NCBI GenBank assembly: GCA_014801985.1
Contig: JAAVDD010000013.1
Span: forward strand, 6,702-70,701
Source: Bacteroides sp.
Lineage (GTDB): Bacteria > Bacteroidota > Bacteroidia > Bacteroidales > Muribaculaceae
Direction: 5' to 3'
Length of the DNA stretch: 64,000 nucleotides
Part shown: positions 45,067-55,325 of the stretch, piece by piece
Layout: the number at the start of each line of letters is the position of its first letter
Position numbering within the stretch: position 1 is the first letter of the stretch
The notes under the pieces: model-generated
What the model was told of the DNA's origin: nothing
Database searches by the model: none
The model's input: the letters and a program-made list of their open reading frames with translations, nothing else
Translations under genes and position numbers: made by a program

Positions 45067-47328
45067 ATGCCTTTGATTGATAAGGAGACCGTACAGCGTA
45101 TAAAAGATGCCGCCGATATCGTGGAAGTGGTGGGCGACTATGTCCATCTCATCCGACGAGGTGCCAACTATATGGGGTTATGTCCTTTTCATAATGAACG
45201 TACACCCTCGTTTTCAGTTAATAAGCGAAAGAATTTTTGTTATTGCTTCTCATGTAAACAAGGAGGATCTCCGGTGAATTTCATTATGAAAAAGGAGGGT
45301 CTATCCTATCATGAGGCCTTGCTTCATCTGGCAAAGAAATATGGAATCGCTGTTGAGGAGAGAGAGCTTTCCGAAGATGATAAACGGCGCCAGACCGAGA
45401 GAGAGGCAATGTTCGTGGCTAATGAATGGGCAATGTTGAATATGAGAGATAATCTGTTCAACACTGAGGAAGGCCGCTCAATCGGATTATCCTATTTTTT
45501 TGGTCAGCGTGGCATAACGCAGGAGGCGTGCGAGGCTTTTAGACTCGGATATGCAATCGATAGAGGTAATGCCTTGATCAGTGATGCAAAAAAGAAAGGG
45601 ATAGATGTCGATGTACTCAAGAAGGTCGGATTAGTGGGTGAATCTCAGGAGGGTCGACTATACGATAAGTATCGCGGTCGTGTGATTTTCCCGATCATTA
45701 ACACAGCCGGAAAAGTAATAGGTTTTGGTGGAAGGACTCTTAAAAACGATAGAGCAAAATATATTAATTCCCCGGAATCTGATATCTATAAAAAGAGCAA
45801 TGAATTATATGGGATTTTTCAGGCTCGTGCCTCAATTAAAATGGAAGATAAATGCTTTCTCGTTGAAGGCTATTTTGATGTCATCGGTATGTGGCAGTCA
45901 GGGCTGAAAAATGTCGTGGCATCTTCCGGCACTGCTTTGACAGATGGGCAGATTACACTTATTCATCGGTTTACAGAGAATATCACCCTTATATATGATG
46001 GAGATAAGGCAGGCATTAAAGCTGCGTTACGTGGAGTGGATATGTTGCTTTATCATAATATGCAGGTTAGTGTATTACTTCTTCCTGATGGCGACGATCC
46101 CGATTCATTTGCACGTAAACATACTCCGGAGGAATTCCGCGCTTATGTGGAACAACATGAAACGGATGTCATTACCTTTAAGGCTAAAGCGTTGGTAAAT
46201 GATATCCAAGAGAATCCTCAGGGTAGAATAAATGCAATTCAGGAAATGGTTACTACCTTAGCTCACATTTCTTCTCCTATAGCTCGTGATGTATATCTTC
46301 AGGATTGCAGCCGATTGATGCAGATTCCTCAGGAAACTATCTTAGAGGCAGTGGTGAAAAAACGTGCTGAATTGGTGGAGGGTTGGAAGAGAGAACGGAC
46401 AAAAAAGGAATTCTCTCAGTTTGCCCCTCAAAAAAATTCGGAGAACGAAAGTGAAAGTGGAGAGAAAGAGGCTCAGGCAACAAATGTTCCATCTCTTAAT
46501 GCACCCCTCTCCCCTCTTTTCCCTCTTGAACGACGAATAATGGAATTTGTGGTAAAATACGGTTTTATACTTTTCTGTTCAATAAATGAAGGGTTGGAGA
46601 ATGAATCAGAGATAGCAACAGAGGAGGTGAAGAATGAGAAAACATGGTGGAATATCACTGAATTCATATATAATGAGCTTCGCGCTGATAATATAGTGCT
46701 CTCGAATCCGGTGTTTAATAAAATATTTTCAATTTTATTAGATATAAAAGAGGAATTCGGTGTGGCGCGTGCTGTAAAGGAGGAAGAAATCAAAAAGAAA
46801 AGCAAAGGTTGGCTTAAGGAAGGATATGAGAATATAGCACAAAGAAACCTCACTATGTCTGAAATACAACGAGAGGAAAAATTTCTCGAAAAAGATATTG
46901 AGGAGAGAGCCACCGCGGAGCTTAATGATTTCGATAGACACTATCCAATAAAGTATCTTTCAAGTCATGAGGATGACGAGGTTAGAGAAATGGCAACTAA
47001 ACTTGCTGTCGAACCGCATCAACTTAGTGCAATTTTTTATAAGGATAACAATACGGTGGAGACAGAGGAAGATCGTTTGGATATTCTTGTTCCAAGGGCT
47101 GTAGAGGAGTTAAAAAGTGAAATTCTCAACATCCAGCTGAAAGAATTGTATGGACGTTTGGCAAATACTTCTAACTCGGATGAAGAGGTGCAGATTTTAA
47201 AGTCCATAAACGATAAGATTCACATAAGGGCTATTTTGGCAAAAAATCTTGGGGAAAGAATTGTTTCTCCATCGGTCGGAGGTCAGAATAGATATAATCC
47301 TTCCTCCAGATATATTATAGGTAGATGA
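45067..47328 (+). CDS. dnaG: DNA primase
   Basis: A 753-residue primase making RNA primers at the replication fork. The N-terminal zinc finger is CPFHNERTPSF...CFSC (about residues 39-62). The catalytic core has GYAIDRGNALI..., RGRVIFPI, and the TOPRIM motifs FLVEGYFDV and LIYDGDKAGIKAALRG. The C-terminal ~300 residues, which would contact helicase, include a Glu/Ser/Asn-rich linker near 455-480. It is longer than the ~580-residue E. coli protein, mainly in this C-terminal part. Confidence 0.97.
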   Translation: MPLIDKETVQRIKDAADIVEVVGDYVHLIRRGANYMGLCPFHNERTPSFSVNKRKNFCYCFSCKQGGSPVNFIMKKEGLSYHEALLHLAKKYGIAVEERELSEDDKRRQTEREAMFVANEWAMLNMRDNLFNTEEGRSIGLSYFFGQRGITQEACEAFRLGYAIDRGNALISDAKKKGIDVDVLKKVGLVGESQEGRLYDKYRGRVIFPIINTAGKVIGFGGRTLKNDRAKYINSPESDIYKKSNELYGIFQARASIKMEDKCFLVEGYFDVIGMWQSGLKNVVASSGTALTDGQITLIHRFTENITLIYDGDKAGIKAALRGVDMLLYHNMQVSVLLLPDGDDPDSFARKHTPEEFRAYVEQHETDVITFKAKALVNDIQENPQGRINAIQEMVTTLAHISSPIARDVYLQDCSRLMQIPQETILEAVVKKRAELVEGWKRERTKKEFSQFAPQKNSENESESGEKEAQATNVPSLNAPLSPLFPLERRIMEFVVKYGFILFCSINEGLENESEIATEEVKNEKTWWNITEFIYNELRADNIVLSNPVFNKIFSILLDIKEEFGVARAVKEEEIKKKSKGWLKEGYENIAQRNLTMSEIQREEKFLEKDIEERATAELNDFDRHYPIKYLSSHEDDEVREMATKLAVEPHQLSAIFYKDNNTVETEEDRLDILVPRAVEELKSEILNIQLKELYGRLANTSNSDEEVQILKSINDKIHIRAILAKNLGERIVSPSVGGQNRYNPSSRYIIGR

Positions 47329-47346
47329 AAATTAATAAATCAGATA

Positions 47347-48273
47347 ATGAATATATTAACAATTAGGAACCTCAATAAACGATACGATAATGTCGAGGCC
47401 TTGTCAGACTTTACATTAGATGTTCCGGAGGGTTCAATTTTGGGACTATTAGGGCCCAATGGAGCAGGTAAAACCACTCTACTGAGAATAATCAACGGGA
47501 TTCTTTCTAAAGATTCCGGAGAAGTTAGAATCCTTGATGAGGAAGTGAATCTGAAGGCTGCCAGAAAAATTGGTTATATGCCGGAAGAAAGAGGACTTTA
47601 TGACAATATGACCGTTGCTAACCAGATTCTATTTTTCGGTCAATTGAAAGGAGGTTCGCCAGCTCGGCTAAGAGAGGTGATGAGAGAATATCTTAATCTC
47701 TTCAATATCGGAGATTTTGAAAATAGAAAAGTTAAGGAGCTGTCTAAAGGTAATCAGCAGAAAGTTCAAATTATTGCTACCCTTGTCCATGAGCCTAAAC
47801 TTTTGATCCTTGATGAACCTTTCAGCGGATTTGACCCTATAAATGGTGCTTTATTGCAAGAGCTTATAGATCGTCTGCATACAAATGGGACTACAGTCAT
47901 GCTCTCTTCGCATAATATGCATGCAGTGGAGGAAATGTGCGATTCTATAGCACTTATCAACCAAGGAAGATTGTTATTGGCCGGCTCTCTTGGAGATATA
48001 AAGGAAGCTAACAAGACGGATGAGATACTAATCACAACGGCTTCTCCAATAGACACAGAGATTCTCAATAATTCCGGCTTAATAACTTTCATTACAGAGA
48101 ATCAAGGCAAGAATGCAAGGAAAGGATATGCGTATAAGCTTTTGAAAAACGATGGTGTTGTAAATGCAGATCTAATTTCCGAAATCGCCAAACAAGCAGA
48201 TATTCGTCATTTTGAAGAGGCGCTCCCCTCTCTAAATGATATTTTCATCAATTATACTTCTCACAAGCAGTAG
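47347..48273 (+). CDS. ABC transporter ATP-binding protein (NatA-like)
   Basis: A 308-residue ATPase subunit. Walker A is GPNGAGKTTLLRI (about residues 37-49), signature ELSKGNQQKVQ, Walker B LLILDEPFSGFDP, switch His in SSHNMHAVEE. The C-terminal ~90 residues form the extra DUF4162-like domain of Na+-efflux NatA-type ATPases. The permease gene is 22 bp downstream. The substrate is uncertain; sodium or drug export are possibilities. Confidence 0.88.
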   Translation: MNILTIRNLNKRYDNVEALSDFTLDVPEGSILGLLGPNGAGKTTLLRIINGILSKDSGEVRILDEEVNLKAARKIGYMPEERGLYDNMTVANQILFFGQLKGGSPARLREVMREYLNLFNIGDFENRKVKELSKGNQQKVQIIATLVHEPKLLILDEPFSGFDPINGALLQELIDRLHTNGTTVMLSSHNMHAVEEMCDSIALINQGRLLLAGSLGDIKEANKTDEILITTASPIDTEILNNSGLITFITENQGKNARKGYAYKLLKNDGVVNADLISEIAKQADIRHFEEALPSLNDIFINYTSHKQ

Positions 48274-48295
48274 TAACAAAGCGTCATAACATAAA

Positions 48296-49195
48296 ATGAG
48301 TCAACTCGGTTTAATTATAAAAAACGAATATCTTACCGATCTGAAGTCTAAATCGTTTTGGATCAGTACAATCCTTGTTCCGATTCTATTCGGGGCTTTT
48401 TCAATATTCATAGGGTTTCTTGTGCAGGATTCTGAAGCCACAAAGAAGCTTGCTAATCCGGCAGCTCCTGATCCTTCAGAAATGACTGGAATCCAGTCCA
48501 TGGGGATGCTGTGTGGTATTTTCCTCGCATTATTTCTAATGATTTATGGTGCTCAGATTTTTAATAAAGTAAAAAAGGAGAAAACTAACAGAGTCATGGA
48601 AGTTCTGGCCACTTGCGTGACAGGACGCACGATGATGCTTGGAAAGATTATTTCGGTCGGTCTTCTGGGTCTAACCCAGATGTTAATATGGATAGCTTTG
48701 GTGGTTGCAGTTTTAGGAGCTATCTTAATAGCTGTTCAGGAGTCAATTCCACTCGAATATCTGACAGATTCTCGGATTTACCTTGGTTTGATGTGGTCAT
48801 TTCTTTTCTTCTTGGGAGGATATGTTTTCTACGGATCCATCTATGCTGCATGCGGCGCCATGACAGATAAAGATAATGAAAATCAAGCTTACATGACAAT
48901 TATCACCTTCCTCCTGTTAGGTTCATTCTATATAGGAGAATATGCAGTGACAAATTCGACCAATCCATTCGTTATATTCTGCTCCTTCTTTCCCTTTACA
49001 AGCCCGACGATTGCGGCAGTAAACGCAGTGGCAGGAGCGGTTCCTGTATGGCAGTCGATATTAGCCCTTGTAGTTCTGTATATATTTAGTGCACTTTCAG
49101 TTTCCCTATCAGGTAAAATTTATACTTCATCATTACTTCTGAAAGGTAAACGATTCACCCCAAAGGATATCCTCATATTTCTGAAATCCAAATAA
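48296..49195 (+). CDS. ABC-2 type permease (partner of the NatA-like ATPase)
   Basis: A 299-residue permease with about six membrane helices. The N-terminus LGLIIKNEYLTDLKSKSFWISTILVPILFG is typical for NatB/ABC-2 proteins, and the coupling segment KKEKTNRVMEVLATCVTGRTMMLGKI is conserved. It lacks most of the large extracytoplasmic domain between helices 1 and 2 that longer NatB proteins have: only ~30 residues separate them. Last gene of the dapA operon; a bidirectional terminator follows within 6 bp. Confidence 0.85.
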   Translation: MSQLGLIIKNEYLTDLKSKSFWISTILVPILFGAFSIFIGFLVQDSEATKKLANPAAPDPSEMTGIQSMGMLCGIFLALFLMIYGAQIFNKVKKEKTNRVMEVLATCVTGRTMMLGKIISVGLLGLTQMLIWIALVVAVLGAILIAVQESIPLEYLTDSRIYLGLMWSFLFFLGGYVFYGSIYAACGAMTDKDNENQAYMTIITFLLLGSFYIGEYAVTNSTNPFVIFCSFFPFTSPTIAAVNAVAGAVPVWQSILALVVLYIFSALSVSLSGKIYTSSLLLKGKRFTPKDILIFLKSK

Positions 49196-49200
49196 CGACG

Positions 49201-49258
49201 AACAACTAATAAATAGAGAGGCAGGCTTCGAAGCCTGCCTCTCTATTTATTAGTTGTT
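49201..49258. terminator. 58-bp perfect palindrome: bidirectional terminator
   Basis: Bases 49201-49229 are the exact complement of 49230-49258, with no mismatch. The centre GCTTCGAAGC folds with a UUCG loop on either strand. The outer half of each arm is AT-rich and supplies T-runs for both directions. It begins 6 bp after the permease stop and includes the last codons of convergent miaA. Confidence 0.92.
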
Positions 49259-50176
49259 ACTTTGATTGATAATTTCATCGATACGCTCAAAAAATTCATC
49301 TTCTGTAAGATCATAAGGAAGCCAATGAATCCTGGTTCCCCTCTTTTCCATTCCACGGAACCATGTCATCTGACGTTTAGCAAATTGATGAATGGCGATT
49401 TCCAATTGATTCACCATTTCCTCATATGAGAGTTGTCCGATTAGGTAAAGAGTCAGGAATTTATATTCAAGCCCATAATAAATCAAATCTTCCGGAGGAA
49501 TACCTCTGGAAAGAAGTGATTTTACCTCATCTACCATTCCGGCATCAAGTCGCACTCTAAGACGCTTTGAAATTGAAGCGCGTCTTCTTTCTCTCGGAAT
49601 GTCAAGACCAATTACTATGGCAGGGATCGCTACAGCGGTATCCTTTGATGTGAGGGCTGCTTCTTCCGGATGTGACTGATAATACTCACATATTTCAATT
49701 GCGCGTATGGCGCGTTTTACCGTGTCGACATCAGTGGAATTATGAAGATTTTTATATCCTTGCAGAATTTCGGTTAGCTCTTTCAGAGACCTTTTCTCAA
49801 GTTTCTGACGTAGCTCTGAATTTTCAGGGACTTCCGGCATTCGAATTCCGTTCAAGGCATTCTCTATATACATCCCGGATCCTCCGCATATAACTGGCGT
49901 TTTCTCACGTAACTTGATATCGTCATAGGCCTTTCGGAAGTCTGTTAAAAAACGATGTAAATTGTATTTTTCTCCAGCCTCACAGATATCAATAAGATGA
50001 TAGGGAATCTCCTCATATTCCTCCAAGTCTTTACCAGTGCCGAGCGACATATTGCGATATACCTGGCGAGAATCTGCAGAGATAATTTCACCTCCGAATT
50101 TACGAGCAACTTGTACTGCCCTATGAGTTTTACCACTGGCCGTAGGCCCGACAATTGCTATAGCATCTATCGCCAT
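49250..50176 (-). CDS. miaA: tRNA dimethylallyltransferase
   Basis: A 308-residue enzyme that prenylates adenosine 37 in tRNAs reading codons starting with U. The P-loop is IVGPTASGKTH at the N-terminus, with SADSRQVYRNMSLGTGKD (substrate Asp in DSRQ) and VICGGSGMYIENALNG downstream. The C-terminal FAKRQMTWFRG is the RNA-contacting motif. Its start overlaps the preceding gene by 10 bp, suggesting coupling. Its 3' end lies inside the 58-bp palindrome. Confidence 0.96.
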   Translation of the reverse strand: MAIDAIAIVGPTASGKTHRAVQVARKFGGEIISADSRQVYRNMSLGTGKDLEEYEEIPYHLIDICEAGEKYNLHRFLTDFRKAYDDIKLREKTPVICGGSGMYIENALNGIRMPEVPENSELRQKLEKRSLKELTEILQGYKNLHNSTDVDTVKRAIRAIEICEYYQSHPEEAALTSKDTAVAIPAIVIGLDIPRERRRASISKRLRVRLDAGMVDEVKSLLSRGIPPEDLIYYGLEYKFLTLYLIGQLSYEEMVNQLEIAIHQFAKRQMTWFRGMEKRGTRIHWLPYDLTEDEFFERIDEIINQSNN

Positions 50177-51534
50177 TCTTGAGTTGATTTATTACTGTCG
50201 TTTCCTCTAATTCCTCTCCACCACCTCTTGAATCGGTAAAGTTTGGTGTCAGAATTGAACATTGAAATCCTAATCCATTTCTCTTCCTGGAAATCATACC
50301 CATTCTTCTTCACCTCCTTAAGATTGAATGAAGGTTGATATGATTTCAGTTTCATCTTTCTGAAACCATCCTCATTGAATATTTTCTGAGTTAGAATAAT
50401 GGTGGCCATACGGGTGATATCGCTCACAAACGTAGCCGACATCTCCTCAGGATGATAGGAGTAGATGCGTTTGACTAATTCGAAGTCCATCCATTCCCCG
50501 TCTACATTCATTTCCGGATAATCCTCAACGGATCCATCAAGGAAATAGAAATAACGCAGAGTGCTATGTCGGTTCATACCGGGATTTTTTCTACCATAGA
50601 AGAATCGTAACTCCCCGTTATCGACACCTGTCATCCTTTTAATAAGGGTCAGTACTTCAGGTATAGTTATACCACTCACACTTCGCTTAGTCGTAAATGG
50701 AGTGTCAAGCACACGTGAGGCAGTGCGGTTGATATCCACTACCTTTGTATTTACAAAAATATGATTACCACATATCACATAATAGCGGAGATAGGTTTTT
50801 GAGGTCATATCCTGAAGCTCCTCTTGCGTGATAATCTCATTATTATCTTTTAGATCAAGATAAAGATTGTAATATCTGAACGCAAAATAGAGCTCATCGA
50901 AACTACATCCGATGATATTCATCCAAACAAATACGTAGTAGTCACGCCCATTTAATTCTGCATCAACAAAATAGAATATATAATAACTCCATATCACCAC
51001 TGAAAGTAATCCAAAGAGGAAAATCATATTTCTGAGCTGAAGATATGATTCGGAAGATAGGATACTTCCTAATTTGCTTCTTCCACTATAGTCACCTGAT
51101 GCAAGCTTACAATTGACACATATTTTCATTCTCTTCCTTCTAAGATAAATAATTGTAAGAGTAATGAAACATACCGGGTCAAGTATAAGCGATGGTAAGA
51201 AGGGTTTTGAAAAGAATGAAAATTCTTTTGGTAATTTAAATGGTAATATCTGCCAGATGTCAAGGATATTAACAAGGATAGTGCTAAATGAATAAGCCAC
51301 AGCACAGAAAAAAATTGCATATATCACCAACATACAATTTGATTTGTGCGTGAGCTTATTATTATATAGAATAGTATAAAGAATAGCTGCCGCTATAAGC
51401 GCCACTATAGGAGAGAAATAATATGGAAGAAGAGCAGAGAGCCCGACCATTACCATTATGATCAGGAGCCCTATGGAAAAATTCTTCCAGAAAGAGTAAA
51501 GCTGCTCTTTGCTTACTTTGTTTAGCTCTTCCAT
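50167..51534 (-). CDS. Uncharacterised polytopic membrane protein
   Basis: A 455-residue protein I do not recognise. The first ~260 residues hold about seven or eight hydrophobic helices, starting just after a short polar N-terminus, with a Cys pair (CVNCK) in one loop. The last ~200 residues are soluble and charged, beta-rich (LRYFYFLDGSVEDYPEMNVDGEWMDFELVKRIYSYHPEE), ending in a basic Arg/Trp segment (YRFKRWWRGIRG). There is no kinase, LytTR or enzyme motif that I can defend. It overlaps miaA by 10 bp and follows the DPP gene by 21 bp. Confidence 0.8.
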   Translation of the reverse strand: MEELNKVSKEQLYSFWKNFSIGLLIIMVMVGLSALLPYYFSPIVALIAAAILYTILYNNKLTHKSNCMLVIYAIFFCAVAYSFSTILVNILDIWQILPFKLPKEFSFFSKPFLPSLILDPVCFITLTIIYLRRKRMKICVNCKLASGDYSGRSKLGSILSSESYLQLRNMIFLFGLLSVVIWSYYIFYFVDAELNGRDYYVFVWMNIIGCSFDELYFAFRYYNLYLDLKDNNEIITQEELQDMTSKTYLRYYVICGNHIFVNTKVVDINRTASRVLDTPFTTKRSVSGITIPEVLTLIKRMTGVDNGELRFFYGRKNPGMNRHSTLRYFYFLDGSVEDYPEMNVDGEWMDFELVKRIYSYHPEEMSATFVSDITRMATIILTQKIFNEDGFRKMKLKSYQPSFNLKEVKKNGYDFQEEKWIRISMFNSDTKLYRFKRWWRGIRGNDSNKSTQEWR

Positions 51535-51555
51535 ATATTATAATGAATAAGGAGA

Positions 51556-53745
51556 TTATTTTAAATTAGTGTCAAGAAAATCCTTGACTTTCTTAAACAG
51601 CTGTACACGTGCGTTACACTTGGGGAGGCTGTGCTCAAATCCGGTGAAGGACATCATGTCGAACACTTTACCTTCAAAATTTAATTTTGAAGTATATTTG
51701 AGAGTATTATAATAATGAACATTATCATCGTTTGTACCGGACATAATCAACAGACGCGAGTTCATTGCCTTAGTACGCTCCAACGCCGAAGCAGCATTAT
51801 AGCCGGCTTCGTTTTGTTGGGGAGTAGTCATATATCGTTCAGTATATATGGAGTCATAAAATCTCCAGTCAGTCACAGGGGCCATTGAGATTCCAGCCTT
51901 AAATGGCGATGAGGGCGCTGACAATTCCATCAATGTCATATAGCCTCCATAGCTCCATCCAAAACAAGCCATATTGGAGGAATCAATATATGGAAGTGTT
52001 GCGAAATAATTTGCTGCCGCAATCTGATCTTCCGTCTCCAATTGGCCAAGACGGCGATATACACTGTTGGCCCACTCCCGGCTACGGTTGCCTGTACCAC
52101 GTCCGTCTACGCAGGCCACCACGTACCCTTGTGAAGCTAAATAATACACACCTTCCATTTTCCAACGATTTAATACCTCTTGAGAATCCGGTCCATTGTA
52201 TTGATACATCAGAAGAGGATATTTCTGCGAAGTATTGAAATTTTCAGGTTTTATAATATAGGCATTCATTTCTTCCCCATTGGCATTCCTTACTTTAACA
52301 AATTCCTTTTTAGGAGCGGACGCATATTTTGAAGAATATGAAGAATTATTCTCAAGTTCAAGAATGAGTTTGCCTGAATTATCATGAATAGAATATATAT
52401 TGGGACGAGATGCATCACTATAGTTACTTACATAATAATCCATGGTGGTGCTGAATGATGCCGACTCAGTTCCCTCTTCCTTAGAAAGTCTACTGATGTT
52501 CCCTTTTCCGTCAACAGATGCTACGGATCTATTTATTGCTCCAAGCATAGTCGACTGAAAGAAATGTCGGCCACTTCGAGTATCTTTACCATAATAATCT
52601 GTCACATTCCAATCCCCCTTAGTCAATTGACGAAGAAGATTACCGTTATAATCATACTCATATAGATGACGGTAACCACTTCTTTCGCTACCTATGACAA
52701 AAGTCTTTTCCCCATAATCCACCATCTGATATGCTTCCGGGCTAAGCCAAGCCCCGCTCTTTTCAGTCATGACCAGATGTCCTACAGTTGAGCCCGGATT
52801 AACCTTATAAAGGCGAAGATCGTTCTGATCACGGTTAAGAAGCATAACCATAAGATTTATACCCTCTCCATCAAACTCTATTGATGGAACGTAATCTTCT
52901 CCTATCGGGAGATCCATGGTCTTTGTAATTCTTGTATCAAGGTTGTAGGAATGAACGGAGACCTTAGAATTTGGATAACCGGCCAAAGGATACTTATATG
53001 AATATGTAGTGGGATAAATATCCGACAATGGATTTTCCTCGCAATAACTTTTGTAATTATCAAATCCATACACCGGCACCTCGCTTTCGTCAAATCTTAC
53101 GAATGCAAGAAGATTATCATCCTTACTCCATCTTATGGTATTCACCAGAGTAAATTCCTCCTCATAACTCCAGTCGGAAGAACCGTTTATGATTTTATTC
53201 TTCACTCCATCAGTCGTGACTGCATAATCTGTATCGTAATCAAGATTGGAGATATAGATATTATTATCCCTGGTATAAGCAACCATCCTGCCATCGTGTG
53301 ACATTACGGCATCACGTTGTCTGCCATTGGAGGAAACGCGTTTTAATGTTCCGCGGAAAATATCATATACATAATATTCCGCAGTGAAAGAACGCCGATA
53401 GATAGGTTGCACATCGTTCCAAAGAAGTATTTTCTTTTCATTGGCGCTCAACTGATATCCATCGAATGAATCGATTCTTAAATCGCCCTTTATCGCATTA
53501 ACATCAAATAGAGTTGATAGAAGTTTGCCTGTTTTGTAACTGTAAACTTCTATTTTCTTTCCATCCTCACTGACAGCAGAATAAGAGATTCCGTCAGCAA
53601 GTGGGGTTATAGTCTTAATGCCCTTCGGAGCACAGATTTTTGGATCGCAAAAATCTTCCACCGTCAGCCCATAGACTGAAGATGATGAAAATGCCAACCC
53701 ACTGAGGAGTAGCCAATAGAAGGCTTTAGTTGATTTATGTGCCAT
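51556..53745 (-). CDS. S9 family serine peptidase (dipeptidyl peptidase IV-like)
   Basis: A 729-residue secreted prolyl-type dipeptidyl peptidase. Signal peptide: MAHKSTKAFYWLLLSGLAFS... ending near VYG. An N-terminal beta-propeller (DPPIV_N; SDWSYEEEFTLVNTIRWS contains the EE substrate-anchoring pair) precedes the alpha/beta-hydrolase domain. The nucleophile Ser is in FGWSYGGYM, Asp in GTNDDNVH, and His in GFEHSLPK. Start chosen at ATG 53745; the upstream in-frame start would put 11 non-signal residues before the signal peptide. It is in the proS operon, 69 bp after proS. Confidence 0.92.
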   Translation of the reverse strand: MAHKSTKAFYWLLLSGLAFSSSSVYGLTVEDFCDPKICAPKGIKTITPLADGISYSAVSEDGKKIEVYSYKTGKLLSTLFDVNAIKGDLRIDSFDGYQLSANEKKILLWNDVQPIYRRSFTAEYYVYDIFRGTLKRVSSNGRQRDAVMSHDGRMVAYTRDNNIYISNLDYDTDYAVTTDGVKNKIINGSSDWSYEEEFTLVNTIRWSKDDNLLAFVRFDESEVPVYGFDNYKSYCEENPLSDIYPTTYSYKYPLAGYPNSKVSVHSYNLDTRITKTMDLPIGEDYVPSIEFDGEGINLMVMLLNRDQNDLRLYKVNPGSTVGHLVMTEKSGAWLSPEAYQMVDYGEKTFVIGSERSGYRHLYEYDYNGNLLRQLTKGDWNVTDYYGKDTRSGRHFFQSTMLGAINRSVASVDGKGNISRLSKEEGTESASFSTTMDYYVSNYSDASRPNIYSIHDNSGKLILELENNSSYSSKYASAPKKEFVKVRNANGEEMNAYIIKPENFNTSQKYPLLMYQYNGPDSQEVLNRWKMEGVYYLASQGYVVACVDGRGTGNRSREWANSVYRRLGQLETEDQIAAANYFATLPYIDSSNMACFGWSYGGYMTLMELSAPSSPFKAGISMAPVTDWRFYDSIYTERYMTTPQQNEAGYNAASALERTKAMNSRLLIMSGTNDDNVHYYNTLKYTSKLNFEGKVFDMMSFTGFEHSLPKCNARVQLFKKVKDFLDTNLK

Positions 53746-53761
53746 CGGTATTCCATTAGAC

Positions 53762-53801
53762 AGCAAGGTCAGAACCATCCAAAGAGGGCTCTGACATTGC
53801 T
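53762..53801 (-). other. Intercistronic hairpin between proS and the DPP gene
   Basis: 53762-53776 and 53787-53801 form a 15-nt stem with two mismatches (core GTCAGA/TCTGAC), loop 10 nt. No T-run follows on the minus strand, so it is more likely a processing or stability element. Confidence 0.5.
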
Positions 53802-53814
53802 TAAATGTTGCTTT

Positions 53815-55296
53815 TTAATATGCTCTTGCGAAAATTACTCTTTGCGAAGAGGGCTTTCCAGTCACCATGCATACACCGGGTGTCTTATCCCCTTCAAGCG
53901 GTATGCATCGTATGGTAGCTTTAGTCTCTTCCTTGATTTTCTCTTCAGTCTCAGGGGTTCCATCCCAATGGGCCATTATGAAACCGCCCTCCTCTATTTT
54001 TTCTTTGAACTCATCGTAGGTATCGACGGAGATAGTTTTTGCCTCCCTACGCTCCAAAGCCTTCTTAAAGAGGTTCTGCTGCATATCGGCCAATGTATTT
54101 TCAACAATTGACACGATATCCACAAGAGGAAGTGTCTCCTTCTCAAGAGTATCACGTCGCATAAGTTCGACAGTGCCATTTTCTATATCGCGCTGTCCTA
54201 TAGCCAAACGCACGGGTACGCCCTTAAGCTCGTAATCGGCAAACTTAAAGCCGGGACGGCGATTATCAGCATCATCATACTTCACGCTGATTCCCTTGGC
54301 ACGTAATTGCTCCACCAAAGGCATCACTGCATCTGAAATCTGCTTAAGTCCTTCGTCATTTTTATAGATAGGAACAATCACCACTTGGATAGGCGCCAGT
54401 TTTGGAGGAAGCACGAGTCCATTATCATCACTGTGTGTCATAATCAAGGCTCCCATGAGACGTGTAGAAACGCCCCAGGAGTTAGCCCATACATATTCAG
54501 GCTTGTTTTCCTTGTTCATAAAGGTCACATCGAAAGCTTTTGCGAAATTTTGACCTAAATTATGGCTTGTTCCAGCCTGAAGAGCTTTTCCATCCTGCAT
54601 CATTGCCTCGATCGAATATGTGTTCAAGGCCCCTGCAAAACGTTCATTGGGACTCTTCACCCCTATAGTCACAGGCATGGCCATATAATTCTGTGCGAAA
54701 TCCGCATAGACGTTGATCATCTCAACTGTGCGTTTCTCCGACTCTTCTGCCGTGGCATGAGCGCAATGGCCCTCCTGCCAAAGGAACTCAGAAGTGCGAA
54801 GGAACATCCTCGTACGCATCTCCCATCTCATTACATTAGCCCACTGATTAATCAACAAAGGCAGATCTCGATAGCTATGAATCCAGTTTTTATATGTACC
54901 CCAGATAATCGTCTCAGAAGTAGGGCGTACAATAAGCTCCTCTTCAAGACGAGCAGCCGGATCCACTATAACACCGGTGCCATCAGGATCATTCTTTAAT
55001 CTGTAATGTGTCACTACCGCGCACTCTTTCGCAAAACCCTCCACATGTTCAGCCTCGCGACATAGGAAAGATTTCGGTATCAAAAGTGGGAAATAGGCAT
55101 TCTGAACGCCGGTTGCTTTGAACATATCATCGAGCTGACGCTGCATTTTTTCCCAAATAGCATAACCATAAGGTTTGATCACCATACAGCCACGCACTGC
55201 CGATTGCTCTGCCAAGTCTGCTTTTACAACCAGCTCATTATACCATTGTGAATAATTTTCCGACCTTTTCGTAAGGTTCTTAAGTTCTTTTGCCAT
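53815..55296 (-). CDS. proS: Prolyl-tRNA synthetase (short, archaeal/eukaryote-like type)
   Basis: A 493-residue class II synthetase. Class II motifs appear as [17 protein letters not shown] (motif 1), [27 protein letters not shown] (motif 2) and [28 protein letters not shown] (motif 3). The anticodon domain and a C-terminal extension with paired Cys-type residues follow. The bacterial-type editing (INS) domain is absent. Start set at ATG 55296 ([20 protein letters not shown]); the longer frame begins with TTG. A consensus promoter lies 81 bp upstream. Confidence 0.95.
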   Translation of the reverse strand: MAKELKNLTKRSENYSQWYNELVVKADLAEQSAVRGCMVIKPYGYAIWEKMQRQLDDMFKATGVQNAYFPLLIPKSFLCREAEHVEGFAKECAVVTHYRLKNDPDGTGVIVDPAARLEEELIVRPTSETIIWGTYKNWIHSYRDLPLLINQWANVMRWEMRTRMFLRTSEFLWQEGHCAHATAEESEKRTVEMINVYADFAQNYMAMPVTIGVKSPNERFAGALNTYSIEAMMQDGKALQAGTSHNLGQNFAKAFDVTFMNKENKPEYVWANSWGVSTRLMGALIMTHSDDNGLVLPPKLAPIQVVIVPIYKNDEGLKQISDAVMPLVEQLRAKGISVKYDDADNRRPGFKFADYELKGVPVRLAIGQRDIENGTVELMRRDTLEKETLPLVDIVSIVENTLADMQQNLFKKALERREAKTISVDTYDEFKEKIEEGGFIMAHWDGTPETEEKIKEETKATIRCIPLEGDKTPGVCMVTGKPSSQRVIFARAY

Positions 55297-55325
55297 AGAT
55301 TGGTTTTCCTTTTTATGAGGGGTCA

